Positions 13,255 through 23,082 are shown, counted from the stretch's first letter. The stretch: DNA of 64,000 nucleotides from Herbaspirillum sp. ST 5-3 (GCF_004804275.1 NZ_STGI01000011.1:124001-188000); one strand, 5' to 3'. Program-made: numbers and translations. Notes: generated by a model from the sequence alone, not told the origin.

Positions 13255-14177
13255 GGCTGCGCCCTCACGAGGTTCACGAAAATTTCTTCCAAAGAGCTTT
13301 CGCTGGACTGCAGGTCCTTGAAATCTATCCCATGCTCGCCGAGACGTCGCAACAGGTCGGCAATGCCGGTTTTCTGGCTCTGAGCATCAAAGGTGTAGGT
13401 CAGCGTCATGCCGTCCTCGCTCAGTTCAAGTTGAGGTCCTGCCACTTCTTCCGGGATTCGTGCGAGCGGGTGCTGCAGGTGCAATCTCAATTGCTTCTTG
13501 CCAAGCTTTTCCATCAAGGCGACTTTGTCTTCCACCAGGATGATTTCCCCGCTTCGGATGACGCCAATCCGGTCCGCCATTTCCTCGGCTTCCTCGATAT
13601 AGTGCGTGGTCAGGATGATCGTCACGCCGCTTTCGCGCAGACCACGAACCATCTGCCACATGTCACGCCGCAATTCGACGTCGACACCGGCGGTAGGCTC
13701 GTCGAGAAACAAGATCTCTGGTTCGTGCGACAGGGCCTTGGCGATCATCACCCGGCGTTTCATGCCGCCCGACAGCGTTCTGATCTTGGCATCCTTTTTA
13801 TCCCAGAGCGAAAGGTCGCGCAGTATCTTCTCGACATAAGCCGCATTGCGCGGTTTCCCAAAAATCCCGCGGCTGAAATTTACCGTTGCCCAGACACTTT
13901 CAAACGCATCGGTGGACAATTCCTGAGGAACAAGCCCGATCTTTGACCGCGCAGCACGGTAGTCGAGGACGACATCATGGCCGCCGGCCAGCACCACTCC
14001 GTGCGTCGGCTGGACGATGCCGCAAATGATATTGATCAGCGTAGTCTTGCCGGCGCCGTTTGGGCCCAGCAGCGCAAAGATTTCGCCGGGGCGGATCTCC
14101 AGATCAACTGCCTTGAGCGCATGGTGGCCCGACGCATAGGTTTTGGTAAGGCGATTAACTGAGACGATGGCCTGCAT
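13251..14177 (-). CDS. yadG: ABC transporter ATP-binding protein (YadG-like)
   Basis: 308 residues. Walker [10 protein letters not shown] lies near residue 40, signature LSGGMKRRV and Walker [13 protein letters not shown] near 140-170, and the His switch in [12 protein letters not shown] roughly 90-residue C-terminal extension is usual in drug and lipid exporter ATPases of this group. It powers the permease encoded directly downstream (4-base overlap). The divergent upstream region to 14510 has no recognised gene. Confidence 0.88.
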   Translation of the reverse strand: MQAIVSVNRLTKTYASGHHALKAVDLEIRPGEIFALLGPNGAGKTTLINIICGIVQPTHGVVLAGGHDVVLDYRAARSKIGLVPQELSTDAFESVWATVNFSRGIFGKPRNAAYVEKILRDLSLWDKKDAKIRTLSGGMKRRVMIAKALSHEPEILFLDEPTAGVDVELRRDMWQMVRGLRESGVTIILTTHYIEEAEEMADRIGVIRSGEIILVEDKVALMEKLGKKQLRLHLQHPLARIPEEVAGPQLELSEDGMTLTYTFDAQSQKTGIADLLRRLGEHGIDFKDLQSSESSLEEIFVNLVRAQP

Positions 14178-14510
14178 CTTGACTCACGATGGCAAATATA
14201 AAGGTGGCCTAGATTGTATGGCGAATCGGCAGGGGGTGCTGTCAGATCGTAAATTTGGCTTTTGGAACGATGCTGAGCCGATTTCCAAGTGGAGCCAATG
14301 GCCGAATTCAGCCGAACCACTTATCGCGGTGGCTATACATCAGGTTTCTGAGGTTCTGAAAGCGATGTACGGCAGGAATTGGGCACACAACATCTGGGCG
14401 GATTTCCTGACCTAATGTTGGGGATGCCCTGGCGGTGAACACCGCCAGGGCGAGCGGAAAAAGACATATGCAGGCGACGCGCCGGCAACCAGCAGCGCCG
14501 CCTGCAGATG
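14178..14510. other. Gene-free stretch with a terminator-like hairpin
   Basis: Between the start of the ABC ATPase gene and the stop of the DsrE gene, both on the minus strand. A 90-codon plus-strand frame (14143-14415) has no recognisable motif, no clear ribosome-binding site and starts inside the ATPase gene, so it is not called. The hairpin at 14426-14451 is listed separately. Confidence 0.6.
14426..14451 (-). terminator. Candidate terminator of the DsrE/hydrolase unit
   Basis: A perfect 12-bp inverted repeat (GCCCTGGCGGTG and its complement) around two bases, about 60 bases past the DsrE stop. No long T run follows on either strand, so efficiency is uncertain. Confidence 0.5.
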
Positions 14511-14939
14511 CTACGGCTTCAGATACGCATATCCTTCCTGCGTCTGCAGGCGGACGACTTCAGCCACGCCGGACGGTACGATGGTCGCCTCGGGAATCAC
14601 CCGGCTCTTGTCGATCTTGCGCGTCTGCAGCGTGTTGTTGCAGACCCGGAACTGGACGTTGCGATTGGTCAGTTCCTGCACCACCGCGTCGTAGGGATTG
14701 CCGTTCTTGTCTTTTGCGCCATCGAGCAGGAAATCGATTCCCGGCCCATGGGCGACAACGACGATCTTTGCATTGGGGCTGGCATTCAGATGATTGCGGA
14801 TATTGTTGAGCGCGGCCATGGGGTTGGCACCGTCATTCATGTGGTAGACCACCTTTTCCTCGCGGTCGGCAGCGACCGCCACTGCAAGCCCGAGGAAGGC
14901 CAGGAAAAACACGGCCACTGCATTACGTAATGTCTTCAT
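14511..14939 (-). CDS. Exported DsrE/DsrF-like protein
   Basis: 142 residues. An N-terminal signal peptide (charged start, hydrophobic core to about residue 23, AVAADRE junction) is followed by a DsrE-type fold: VVYHMNDG, a NIRNHLNA helix, IVVVAHGPGIDFLL and VQFRVCNNTL with one Cys. Family members bind sulfur or act in sulfur relay, though exported single-Cys versions are poorly characterised. It lies 35 bases downstream of an exported metallo-hydrolase, probably in one unit with it. The opposite-facing YeeE-like gene suggests a sulfur-oxyanion or sulfide context. Confidence 0.75.
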   Translation of the reverse strand: MKTLRNAVAVFFLAFLGLAVAVAADREEKVVYHMNDGANPMAALNNIRNHLNASPNAKIVVVAHGPGIDFLLDGAKDKNGNPYDAVVQELTNRNVQFRVCNNTLQTRKIDKSRVIPEATIVPSGVAEVVRLQTQEGYAYLKP

Positions 14940-14974
14940 CGTTGTCTCCTATTTTTGAATTGAGTGTTTCACTG

Positions 14975-15955
14975 CTATTTTTGCTGCAAGCTTTCCTTCT
15001 CCATCAGGATGTAGGTCCCGTAGGCATTCAGGCGGTTCGCCGCATCGAAGGCCGGGTAATCCTTGAACCGCGACCAGTCGATCTTTTCATAGGTTTCCTC
15101 GAAGGGAACCATGTCCGCTACCGCCTCGCCGATATGCTTGCGCAGGAAAAGCAGGTATTCGCGGGTGAACTGCATGTCTTCAAGCGTGCGGGTGGACGAT
15201 TCGCCGTGACCGGGCACCACCACCGCCGGCTTGATTTCCAGCATGCGGTCGAGCGCCGCCAGCCAGACCTTGCTGTCGGCATTGCCGACGAAGGGAATGC
15301 GTCCGGTGAAGAACAGATCGCCGGCGAACAGCATCCGGTCTTCGTCGACCGACAGCATGATGTCTTCGTCCGAGTGCGCGCCGCTGGTATCGATGACGCG
15401 GAAATGGATGCCGCCGAGTTCGAAGGGGATGATCCTGGCCTGCTTGAAATTGAGCCAGCGATCGGCCGGCACCAGTCGGGTCCGCTCATCGACCCAGGGG
15501 CTGAGGGCTTCCCGCCGCTGGGCCAGTCGCACCTTCGCGAGGTCGGAATGCAGGTAGACCTTGCCGTGCTCGTGCGCCCAGATTTCTGCGCCTTCCGCCT
15601 TCAGCGCCTGCAGGCCGTAGAAATGGTCGGCGTGGTAATGGCTGATGATCACGTAACGGATCGGCTTGGGCGTGATCGTACGGATTGCCTTCACCATCGC
15701 TTCGCCGAGTGCGGGCGTGGCGAGGGCATCGAAGACCACCACGCCCTCATCGGTGACGACAAAGCCGGCGTTGGACATGAAGCCCTTGTTTTCCGCGCTG
15801 GCCATGCCGGAACCGCCATGAAAGTAATACACATGCGGCGACACCTTGATCGGCTCCAGCCGGATCTCCTCGCCGGCCGCCTTCGCGACGCTGGAAGCCG
15901 CCGCTCCGGAAATGCCTAGCAGCCGCACCAGCCCTACTCCAAACTTTCGACACAT
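14975..15955 (-). CDS. Exported MBL-fold metallo-hydrolase (SoxH-like)
   Basis: About 326 residues from the ATG at 15955, preceded by AGGAG; a longer frame reaches 16018. The N-terminal stretch CRKFGVGLVRLLGISGAAAS looks like a signal. The metallo-beta-lactamase core has HYHADH (zinc site), a DTSGAHSDED His/Asp pair, FAGDLFF and VVPGHGES. The order fits the SoxH/quinoprotein-relay group of periplasmic metallo-hydrolases, whose substrates are mostly unknown. It precedes the DsrE-like gene and is divergent from the YeeE-like transporter, sharing a 230-bp control region. Confidence 0.8.
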   Translation of the reverse strand: MCRKFGVGLVRLLGISGAAASSVAKAAGEEIRLEPIKVSPHVYYFHGGSGMASAENKGFMSNAGFVVTDEGVVVFDALATPALGEAMVKAIRTITPKPIRYVIISHYHADHFYGLQALKAEGAEIWAHEHGKVYLHSDLAKVRLAQRREALSPWVDERTRLVPADRWLNFKQARIIPFELGGIHFRVIDTSGAHSDEDIMLSVDEDRMLFAGDLFFTGRIPFVGNADSKVWLAALDRMLEIKPAVVVPGHGESSTRTLEDMQFTREYLLFLRKHIGEAVADMVPFEETYEKIDWSRFKDYPAFDAANRLNAYGTYILMEKESLQQK

Positions 15956-16035
15956 CGCGTTTTTCACTCCTGCGTATTCAATCGCTTGCCGCTCCATGAC
16001 AGAGCGGCGATCAAACAACTATAACACCACATGAG

Positions 16036-16057
16036 TATATGACGATTGACGAATATA
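16036..16057. promoter_or_regulatory. AT-rich inverted repeat in the divergent control region
   Basis: TATAT (16036-16040) and ATATA (16053-16057) enclose 12 bases that hold two TGACGA direct repeats (16040-16045 and 16047-16052). It lies between the metallo-hydrolase and the YeeE-like gene. It could be an operator for a sulfur-responsive ArsR-type repressor, but no regulator gene is adjacent, so the function is inference. Confidence 0.35.
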
Positions 16058-16184
16058 TGCTTAAATACCTTCAGACAACCGATGCAGAAACGCAAAGCAT
16101 CTGCATTTTCGACAAGTCGAGTTCGGGCGTTTCCGTGCAAAGAACGCGGGTGCGGTCCGGACTGGGCGTGATTGGGATGGGAAT

Positions 16185-17243
16185 ATGACTCTGGCTGGCC
16201 TGATGGAAGCGATTGGCGAAGGCGAAGTCCTCGCACTTGGCGGATTGGCAATCGGACTGTTGTTCGGCATTTGCGCGCAACGATCGCGCTTCTGTCTGCG
16301 CTCCGCCGTGATCGAAGTCTGCCATGGCGACCTGGGCGCCAAATTGGCCATCTGGCTGCTGGCCTTTTCCGGCGCCATCATCCTGACGCAGTCCTTCATC
16401 CTGAGCGGCATCCTCGACGTCAGCAATGCGCGTCAGCTGGCGGCGCGCGGCACGCTGTCCGGCGCCTTGATCGGCGGCCTGCTGTTCGGCGCCGGCATGA
16501 TCCTGGCGCGCGGCTGTTCAAGCCGTCTCCTGATCCTCGCCGGCACCGGCAACCTGCGTTCGCTACTGTCCGGCCTGGTGTTCGCCGTCGTCGCCCAGGC
16601 CTCGCTGGGCGGCATTCTTTCCCCGCTGCGCATTGCCATCAGCAACTGGTGGACCATCGATGGCGGGACCGCGCGCAATGTCCTCGACATTTTCCATGTC
16701 GGGAATGGCAGCGGCCTGGTGTTCGGCCTCATCTGGCTGATCGGCGGACTGTTTTTCGCGGTGCGAAGCCGGATCAGCCTGAGCTCCGCGATCACCGGTT
16801 TTGGCGTTGGCGCCATGGTGGCTGGCGCCTGGCTGTTCACCTATCAGATTGCTTCGGAGGCCTTCGAGGTCACAGCAGTAAAAAGCCTGAGCTTCACAGG
16901 TCCGGCCGCCGACGTCCTCATGCTGGTCCTGTCGCCGCCGGGACACCCGTGGAATTTCGATATCGGGCTCGTCCCCGGCGTCTTCATCGGCTCATTCCTG
17001 TCGGCCTACATCGGGCGCGAAGTCAAGCTGGAGGGTTTCAAGGATGGCCTGAGCATGCGCCGCTACATCATCGGCGCGACCTGCATGGGCTTTGGCGGCA
17101 CGCTTGCCGGCGGTTGCGCGGTTGGCGCAGGCGTGTCCGGGGCCGCCGTGTTTGCGCTGACGGCGTGGGTGACCTTGTGCGGCATCTGGATCGCCGCCGG
17201 TCTCACCGACTATTTCGTCGACAGGCGGCCGCTCGCGGCCTGA
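16185..17243 (+). CDS. YeeE/YedE-family sulfur-compound transporter
   Basis: 352 residues, almost all in about nine to ten membrane segments. Typical family features are Cys pairs at helix ends: CAQRSRFCLRSA near residue 33, RGCSSR near 107, and GGTLAGGCAVGAG near the C-terminus. YeeE imports thiosulfate through conserved Cys residues. GGGATGGGA precedes the ATG. The divergent DsrE and metallo-hydrolase genes make a sulfur-handling cluster likely. Confidence 0.82.
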   Translation: MTLAGLMEAIGEGEVLALGGLAIGLLFGICAQRSRFCLRSAVIEVCHGDLGAKLAIWLLAFSGAIILTQSFILSGILDVSNARQLAARGTLSGALIGGLLFGAGMILARGCSSRLLILAGTGNLRSLLSGLVFAVVAQASLGGILSPLRIAISNWWTIDGGTARNVLDIFHVGNGSGLVFGLIWLIGGLFFAVRSRISLSSAITGFGVGAMVAGAWLFTYQIASEAFEVTAVKSLSFTGPAADVLMLVLSPPGHPWNFDIGLVPGVFIGSFLSAYIGREVKLEGFKDGLSMRRYIIGATCMGFGGTLAGGCAVGAGVSGAAVFALTAWVTLCGIWIAAGLTDYFVDRRPLAA

Positions 17244-17244
17244 T

Positions 17245-18381
17245 TCACATCCTCCGATTTGCTTCGTCGCTCCTGAAGCGCTGAATCGCGGCATCCACCA
17301 TGCCTTCGACGCTGCCGCTGCTGACATACTGGTCACGCAAAAAACTGGCGTCGCTGCCCGCGTGGGCGGCATGGTAGAGATGCTCCAGCGCCATCTCGCC
17401 GCCCAATTCCACCGCATGCGACTCGATCCTTCGCAAGGTCGTCAGAATGTCCTCGCGCACTGACAGCGATTCATGGCTCTTGGGATGCACGATGGTGCCA
17501 TCCAGCCCAAAGCGGCATGCCTGGAAGCGGTTGTAGTTGTAGACCAGGTAATCATCCTCGGCGGGTGCGGGTTCATGCCCTTCCAGCAGATAGCTGCACA
17601 GGGCCTGCAGATAGCCGGCGAGCGCAGCGGCCCGCTCCACGTTCAACGGCGTATCGCACACCCGCAATTCGATGGTGCCGTATTCCGGCTTGGGACGGAT
17701 GTCCCAGTAAAAGTCCTTCATGCTCTTGACGATGCCGGTGTGCTCCATGCGCGCGAAATAATCGCGCTCGAAATCCTCCCAGCGCAACAGGAAAGGCGCA
17801 CGCCCGCTCAGGGGAAACGCAAAGACCGAATTCAGCCGCGCGGAATTGAACAGCGTGTCGCTGCCCTGGAAATACGGCGACGACGCCGACAAGGCAATGA
17901 AGTGCGGCACGTAGCGATTGAGCGAATGCAGCAGCATCAGCGCGTCGTCCCCCGATTCGCAGCCGATGTGCACGTGCTGCCCGAACACGGTGAACTGCTT
18001 GGCCAGGTAACCGTACAGCGCGGACACCTGCTTGAAGCGCGGCTTGGAAAATATCTTGCGCTCTGACCATTTCTGGAAAGGATGCGTGCCGCCGCCGCAC
18101 ACGCCGACATTGAGCATGTCGCCCGCGCGTACCAGCGTATCGCGAATACGCCGCAATTGTTCCAGCAGTTCGCCGTGCCTGGTGTGCACTTCGGTATTGA
18201 TCTCGATCATGCTCTCCGTGATCTCGGGCGTGACGTTGCCCGGAAACGGTTTGCGCGCCAGCAAGGCCAGCATGTCCGGGCTGGCATCGGTCAAGTCGAA
18301 ATCGCTCAGACTGACGAGTTGCAGCTCCAGTTCGACGCCGACCGTTAGCGGGTCCGATTGCTTGAATGGTTCCAGCGGCAT
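17245..18381 (-). CDS. ybdK: Carboxylate-amine ligase, YbdK (GCS2) family
   Basis: 378 residues. [10 protein letters not shown] opens the glutamate-cysteine ligase family 2 fold; HVHIG (in [13 protein letters not shown]) and [10 protein letters not shown] are conserved active-site blocks. YbdK has weak gamma-glutamylcysteine ligase activity in vitro, while its physiological substrate is uncertain. The ATG has AAGGAG upstream and lies 2 bases after the antiporter stop, so the pair is an operon. Kef-type antiporters are often glutathione-gated, which makes this pairing sensible. Confidence 0.88.
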   Translation of the reverse strand: MPLEPFKQSDPLTVGVELELQLVSLSDFDLTDASPDMLALLARKPFPGNVTPEITESMIEINTEVHTRHGELLEQLRRIRDTLVRAGDMLNVGVCGGGTHPFQKWSERKIFSKPRFKQVSALYGYLAKQFTVFGQHVHIGCESGDDALMLLHSLNRYVPHFIALSASSPYFQGSDTLFNSARLNSVFAFPLSGRAPFLLRWEDFERDYFARMEHTGIVKSMKDFYWDIRPKPEYGTIELRVCDTPLNVERAAALAGYLQALCSYLLEGHEPAPAEDDYLVYNYNRFQACRFGLDGTIVHPKSHESLSVREDILTTLRRIESHAVELGGEMALEHLYHAAHAGSDASFLRDQYVSSGSVEGMVDAAIQRFRSDEANRRM

Positions 18382-18383
18382 GC

Positions 18384-19589
18384 TTACTCCTTGATCGTGT
18401 CTGGCTTGTCCGGCGTTTCCGGTGTTTCCTGCGCCCAGATCAGGGCACGTTGCGTGATGATCGGTCCGATCACTTCCAGCAGCAGCGCCATCGCCGCCAG
18501 CGGCATCAGGCTGTCAACGAGATTCACTCCCGCGCGCCGCGTCTGTTCCAGCATCAGGATGACAAATACCGACAGCGGCGCCAGCGCCAGCCCGGTCAGC
18601 AGACCCTTGCGCCACGAGACGCCACTCACGCGCGCAAAGACCCCGACGCCGATCATCTTCGCCGCGAACCGGGCGACAAGCAGGATCAGCCCGAGCGTCA
18701 TCCCATCAATCACCTGGCGCCAATCCAGCGTGGCGGCAACGAAGAAGAAAAGCACGACGCTCAGAAGATCGCCCATCACGCCGAAATTGCGCTGCGTCTG
18801 GTTCAGCGTCACGCGACGGTGACGTGCCACAAGGCCGAAAGTCAGGGTTGCCAGCACCGGCGAGAACTTGAAGGCATGCGTCACCGCGACCAGCAGAATC
18901 ACGGCGATGGCAAAGGCCAGCGTCGCATCGCGCGAAAGATTGCCGAGCCGGCGCAACAGGCCGGGCACCGACACGCCCACCAATGCGCCGAGACCGGCGG
19001 ATACGGCGAGCACCACCAGGCTGCTCCACACGGCATCCAGCAGACTGCCGGAAGTCTGGAACACGCCGATACCGACGATCACCTTGAAGGTAAACACGGC
19101 CAGCACGCAATTGAGCGCGGACAGATGCAGGATGCGCTCGCTGACCTGGCCGGAGCTGCGCTCCTCGTTCAGCACGCGCAGGATACCCGCCGGCGAAGTC
19201 GACATCGCCAACGATCCCAGCAGCAATGCCGCGAGCGGTGCCATGCCGAACCATTGCGCGACGAAATACACAACCACAAAGGTGGCGACCGCCTCGACCA
19301 CGCCCATCACGCCAATCCACGGATTGGCGCGCAGCCAGTGCAGGTTGATGCGATAACCCATTTCGAACAGCATCAGGCCGAATGCAATGTTCGCCAGCAG
19401 CATGAAGGTATCGGCTTCAGATTGCGGCAACACCCCCGCCAGCAGATTGCCGAACAGAAAACCGACTAGCCCGTAAATGCTGATGCGCGGCAATCCGGTA
19501 AGTCGATATCCGAACTCTCCGGCCACCCATGCGATTGCAATGGCGAATGGCCACGCGAGCTGGTACGACATTGGAATAAACTCCGGCAT
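18384..19589 (-). CDS. Kef-like cation:proton antiporter (CPA2)
   Basis: 401 residues with about 12 membrane segments and no C-terminal TrkA-N domain. Conserved CPA2 features are LFGNLLAG, the [11 protein letters not shown] helix, and a second half [18 protein letters not shown]. It probably exchanges Na+ or K+ for protons, or works as a potassium efflux system. Two starts are possible (19589, or 19571 seven residues in); GGGAG precedes the first. The start favours neither strongly. Confidence 0.83.
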   Translation of the reverse strand: MPEFIPMSYQLAWPFAIAIAWVAGEFGYRLTGLPRISIYGLVGFLFGNLLAGVLPQSEADTFMLLANIAFGLMLFEMGYRINLHWLRANPWIGVMGVVEAVATFVVVYFVAQWFGMAPLAALLLGSLAMSTSPAGILRVLNEERSSGQVSERILHLSALNCVLAVFTFKVIVGIGVFQTSGSLLDAVWSSLVVLAVSAGLGALVGVSVPGLLRRLGNLSRDATLAFAIAVILLVAVTHAFKFSPVLATLTFGLVARHRRVTLNQTQRNFGVMGDLLSVVLFFFVAATLDWRQVIDGMTLGLILLVARFAAKMIGVGVFARVSGVSWRKGLLTGLALAPLSVFVILMLEQTRRAGVNLVDSLMPLAAMALLLEVIGPIITQRALIWAQETPETPDKPDTIKE

Positions 19590-19929
19590 ACCCCTTTTTC
19601 TCCCGAGTCACGAACCGGAGTGCAAAGCAATCCGATTCGAATGCAAATCGACGTCCCGGCCGTGAACCGGCGGGGAACGTCGTCCAGGTCAATGAACTGC
19701 CCTTGTTTTCAATACGGATTCCAGGAGCAATGATCGCGCAATCCGCCAATTGCCGCTCCCGCTCCGCGCACACGATTTGATATAGGCCCGTCCTGTCTTC
19801 CCAATCCGGTACACCTTCGAGACCGCGGTTGCCAATGACAAACTCCGGCATCAAGTCCAGCCATACACCCTCGCCCTGCAGCGGTCATCCCTGGATCATC
19901 GCTACCGGCGTCATTTGTTCAGTTGATTT
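19590..19929. other. Gene-poor stretch upstream of the antiporter
   Basis: A minus-strand frame from 19854 (start MMPEFVIGNRGLEG) runs through here into the antiporter gene in another frame. It has no family signature and a poor ribosome-binding site, so it is not called. No convincing promoter, RNA or repeat was seen. Confidence 0.5.
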
Positions 19930-19980
19930 TCAAGACGTGAGCGCATTCAAGGCACACAGCAGATAGATGAGCTCGACCAT
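19930..19980 (-). pseudogene. Remnant of a small membrane protein gene (DUF5985-like)
   Basis: The 16-codon frame MVELIYLLCALNALTS starts right after the stop of the 128-residue gene (TGACATGG). From memory, DUF5985 proteins of Burkholderiales start with a very similar segment, continue for about 80 residues, and sit beside such a gene. Here a TGA follows and no frame continues the family, so this looks like a deletion remnant. A random short frame is the alternative. Confidence 0.4.
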
Positions 19981-19981
19981 G

Positions 19982-20368
19982 TCATGAATCCTTTCGCCAC
20001 TTGAACGCATCCGCAAACTGATGCGCCCTCTTCCCGGTCTTCGAATGGATCAGGTTGCTGATCTCAACGAGATGGTGCGCATAGCTCTCGGCGAGGAGAT
20101 CGATCATCTGCCGCAGGCTTTCCGATGCGGGCTGGTAGCGGAACACCGCATTGTTGTCGGTCGTCGCAAGGACGTCGGCGGCCTGCAGTGCGCTCAGCAA
20201 CTCGCTGGCGGATCTCTCGCTGAGATACAAGCGTGTCGCAAGCCGTTTGCTGTCCCAGTCCTGCGCCGCGTTTCTTCGCAACAGCAGCATCGCCTCCAGG
20301 AAGGGAACGGATGGAATGCTGGCGAGAATAAAGCGTCTTGCTTCGTCGGGTATCTGTTCCCGATTCAT
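19982..20368 (-). CDS. Small winged-helix-like hypothetical protein
   Basis: 128 residues. Residues 20-75 (PFLEAMLLLRRNAAQDWDSK, then RLATRLYLSERSASELLSAL) read like a helix-turn-helix of the MarR/ArsR type, with a wing-like strand pair around FRYQPASESL and a C-terminal helix rich in His and Lys. No ligand site is evident. It may regulate or partner the small membrane gene whose remnant follows. The start at 20368 is the first ATG. DNA-binding is inference. Confidence 0.6.
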   Translation of the reverse strand: MNREQIPDEARRFILASIPSVPFLEAMLLLRRNAAQDWDSKRLATRLYLSERSASELLSALQAADVLATTDNNAVFRYQPASESLRQMIDLLAESYAHHLVEISNLIHSKTGKRAHQFADAFKWRKDS

Positions 20369-20751
20369 AGTCTCCCTGCGCCATTCACACGTGCTCGACC
20401 CATGCGGCTTGGCGGCATCGAAACGCCAGGTCGTTTCATCAGGTCCACGCGAAAAATGTCCCCCCGGTTAAGGGGGGACGAAGAAAAGGCCGGTAATTAC
20501 CTTTCCACTGCTGTTGCTCATTTGTCGAAGGCGTCAGGATCAACGCCTGCCCTCGATTCCCGGAAGTCATGCCTGCTTGACTCGGGAACAGGGAAAAAGG
20601 CAGCCCGTCAGGAAACGCGCGGGCCCAAGGGGATCAAGTTGTGTATCAATGCTTGCAATGATGCATTACAAAACTTAGGGGAAACTTAAACACGGAGAAA
20701 AAAGCGAATGGAAGGCGGCACACTTTCGCCGCGCCTGCGCCCGGGAGCGGT
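20369..20751. other. Gene-free stretch between the HTH-like gene and the sensor kinase
   Basis: No convincing gene on either strand. It contains a GC-only hairpin: GTCCCCCC (20458-20465), a six-base loop and GGGGGGAC (20472-20479), without a T run. The hairpin does not fit a normal intrinsic terminator. Confidence 0.55.
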
Positions 20752-22095
20752 TCATGCCGCCGTGGCGGATGCTGCGGTCGGTTGTGCCTCGTCAACGAGG
20801 GGGAATGCGACCGTGACGGCCAGCCCGCCGAGTTCCGAGGTGCCCAGCTCGACGCTGGCGCCATGCCGGTCAGCAATCGTCTTGACAATGGCCAGGCCGA
20901 GTCCGCTTCCGTTGGGCGCCGTGCCGGGGACGCGATAAAAGCGATCGAACACGCGCGCCCGGTTTTCTTCCACAATGCCGGCGCCGGAGTCCTGGATTCT
21001 GAGCCTGGCGCTTGTGGCATCCACTGTCAGATCGATGCACACCTGGCCCTGCTCCGGCGTGTAACGCACCGCATTGTCGAGCAGATTACGCACGAGTATG
21101 CGCAGGCTGTCCGCATCGCCGAGGAGTTCCACGTCGGGCAGTTCGGCGTAGCGCACTTCGACATGACGCGACTGCGCAAGCGGCGCCACGTCGCTGGCCG
21201 CATTCGCAATGCATCCAGTCAGCGAAACCGGCGTCAGCTCCTCCGCTTCCGATGAGGGATCCTGCCGTGCCAGCACCAGCAACTGCTCGACCAGGCGCGA
21301 TGCGCGATCGACGCCGCCAAGCAAACGGGCGATGCCTTGGTTGCGCGCGGTTTCATCCTTGGCCCGCGCCAGGGTCTGCACCTGGAGCTTCAATGCCGTC
21401 AGGGGCGAACGCAGCTCATGCGCCGCGTCCGCCACGAAGCGCTGCTGCGCATCGATCGCGCGCGCCATGCGTGAAAGCAGGGAATTGAGTTCCGCGATCA
21501 GCAGCGACACTTCCTTCGGCACGCCCTTGTCAGAAACGGGAGCAAGCGAGCCCGCATGGCGGTGCGCCAGATCGAGGCCGATGCGATTGAGCGGCGCCAG
21601 CGCCGAGGTGACGACCCACCATGCGGCCGCAAACAGGAGCAGAGATACGGGCAGCACCGGCCATACGGAATTCCAGGCCAGCGCGATGGAGCGGTCGCGG
21701 CGCGAATCCATTTTCTGCGCGACCTGGATCACCCGCGTCTCGCGATGGACCGTGTAGATGCGCCAGTCGCCGTTATCCAGCGTGACCGTCGAATAACCGA
21801 GCGTACCCCGCTCGGGCAGACTGCGATAGGCGCGCGACTGATAGACGCGCACGCCGTCATCGGTCCAGATCTGGATCACGAAATCGAAATCGTTGTCGTC
21901 GGTGGGCGCCTTGTACCAATCCGACTGCTGCACCGCGCTGTCCTGCAGTGCGAGTGCCATTTGTTCCATGTGATAGTCGAACAGGCTGTTTGCCTTCTGC
22001 ATCGCTTCCCGGAAGGACGCGGCGAACTGCACCCCGGCCGCGATCAGGATCGCGGCGCCCAGCAGCAGGATCAAGCGTATGCGGAGCGACTGCAT
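20752..22095 (-). CDS. Sensor histidine kinase (TctE/QseC-like)
   Basis: 447 residues from the ATG at 22095, which overlaps the regulator stop as TGATG. One N-terminal membrane segment (about 8-27), a periplasmic sensor region of about 115 residues, a second segment (about 147-165), a HAMP-like linker, phospho-acceptor His226 in DAAHELRSPLTAL, an N box (NLLDNAVRYTPEQG) and G boxes (DSGAGI, GSGLGLAIVK). It should phosphorylate the OmpR-type regulator encoded just upstream. The signal is unknown; tricarboxylate-type or quorum-type sensing is only suggested by similarity. Confidence 0.88.
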   Translation of the reverse strand: MQSLRIRLILLLGAAILIAAGVQFAASFREAMQKANSLFDYHMEQMALALQDSAVQQSDWYKAPTDDNDFDFVIQIWTDDGVRVYQSRAYRSLPERGTLGYSTVTLDNGDWRIYTVHRETRVIQVAQKMDSRRDRSIALAWNSVWPVLPVSLLLFAAAWWVVTSALAPLNRIGLDLAHRHAGSLAPVSDKGVPKEVSLLIAELNSLLSRMARAIDAQQRFVADAAHELRSPLTALKLQVQTLARAKDETARNQGIARLLGGVDRASRLVEQLLVLARQDPSSEAEELTPVSLTGCIANAASDVAPLAQSRHVEVRYAELPDVELLGDADSLRILVRNLLDNAVRYTPEQGQVCIDLTVDATSARLRIQDSGAGIVEENRARVFDRFYRVPGTAPNGSGLGLAIVKTIADRHGASVELGTSELGGLAVTVAFPLVDEAQPTAASATAA

Positions 22096-22754
22096 CAGAC
22101 TTTCTCTACCATGTAACCGAGGCCGCGGACATTGATGATGAACTGCTGTCCGAGTTTCTTGCGCAAGCCGTGGATATAGACCTCCACCGCGTTGCTCTCC
22201 ACCTCGCCGGACCAACCATACAAGCGCTCTTCCAGCTGGGCGCGCGAGAAGATCGCGCCGGGCCGCGCCACCAGCGTGTCGAGTATCGCCCACTCGCGCG
22301 AGGAGAGCACCAATTGCTTGTCGGCGACCATGACCTGCCGCGTCGACGGATTGATCTCGACCTCGCCTTTCCGGTAGACCGGATCGCCGCCGCCCCTGGC
22401 ACGCCGGATCAAGGCATGCAGACGCGCGATCAGTTCTTCCAGGTCGAAGGGCTTGACCAGGTAATCGTCGGCGCCGGTGTTCAGCCCCTGCACGCGCTGC
22501 TCCACCGTATCCCTCGCGGTGACCACGAGGACCGGCATGTTGCTTCCCCTGGCCCGCAAGCCGCGCAGGACGTCAATGCCGTCTTTCTGCGGCAGACCGA
22601 GATCGAGCAGCAGCGCATCGTAGCCGTAGGTAGCAAGCGCGGCCTCTGCCGCCGTTCCGTCTTTCACCCAGTCGACCGCGATGCCTTCGCCGTCCAGCGC
22701 GATCTGAACATTCTCGCCAATCATCAAATCGTCTTCCACCAGCAGTACTTTCAT
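22095..22754 (-). CDS. OmpR-family response regulator
   Basis: 219 residues from the ATG at 22754 (MKVLLVEDD); the frame is open further upstream, but that part does not match the family. The receiver domain has the acidic pair ED at 7-8, phospho-acceptor Asp51 (LLLDLGLP), a Thr in VVTARD and Lys in YLVKPF. A winged-helix DNA-binding domain follows, with the typical LSSREWAILDTLVARPG and EVYIHGLRKKLG. It is the partner of the downstream kinase. Confidence 0.92.
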   Translation of the reverse strand: MKVLLVEDDLMIGENVQIALDGEGIAVDWVKDGTAAEAALATYGYDALLLDLGLPQKDGIDVLRGLRARGSNMPVLVVTARDTVEQRVQGLNTGADDYLVKPFDLEELIARLHALIRRARGGGDPVYRKGEVEINPSTRQVMVADKQLVLSSREWAILDTLVARPGAIFSRAQLEERLYGWSGEVESNAVEVYIHGLRKKLGQQFIINVRGLGYMVEKV

Positions 22755-22994
22755 CTTTGGCTCACGCGCGGGTAATGCAAAAAAGGTCACTTCGCTCGTG
22801 GGCGAAGCTCTGGGATTGTAGGCGCGCCTGGCGGGACGCCGCAAGCGCTTGAGAAAACGGCCGCCGCGTAAGCGTCGATTGACGGACTTGAAGCGGAAGG
22901 GAATGCCGTGTGTGCGGATGCAGTGCGCGGAACCCGATGCGGGCATCAGGCAAGCGCTTGTTTGCCGATCCAGCTCCGGCAGCACAAATAAGAA

Positions 22995-23019
22995 AGCCCG
23001 CGCCTTCCAGGCGCGGGCT
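22995..23019 (-). terminator. Intrinsic-terminator-like hairpin, minus strand
   Basis: Perfect 10-bp stem AGCCCGCGCC/GGCGCGGGCT with a 5-base loop. On the minus strand it is followed by TTTCTTATTTG, as in an intrinsic terminator. No protein gene on the minus strand ends here, so it may end an unrecognised transcript. Confidence 0.55.
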
Positions 23020-23082
23020 CACTTGATTGTCTCTTCCCACCTTCTCCGAGATGGATTTTTTTACACTGCGGGTGGATTCTGC

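Noticed and set aside
14143..14415. 90-codon plus-strand frame
   Set aside because: Starts inside the ABC ATPase gene, has no family resemblance and no good start signal.
16172..17284. 370-codon frame overlapping the YeeE-like gene
   Set aside because: Same strand but a different frame, Arg/His-rich and without membrane segments; the frame at 16185 encodes a normal YeeE protein.
19417..19854. Minus-strand frame overlapping the Kef-like antiporter
   Set aside because: Its second half is an out-of-frame reading of the antiporter gene and the first 80 residues show no family motif.
22096..22293. N-terminal extension of the sensor kinase
   Set aside because: It reads through the response-regulator gene out of frame; the kinase family begins at 22095 with its membrane segment.
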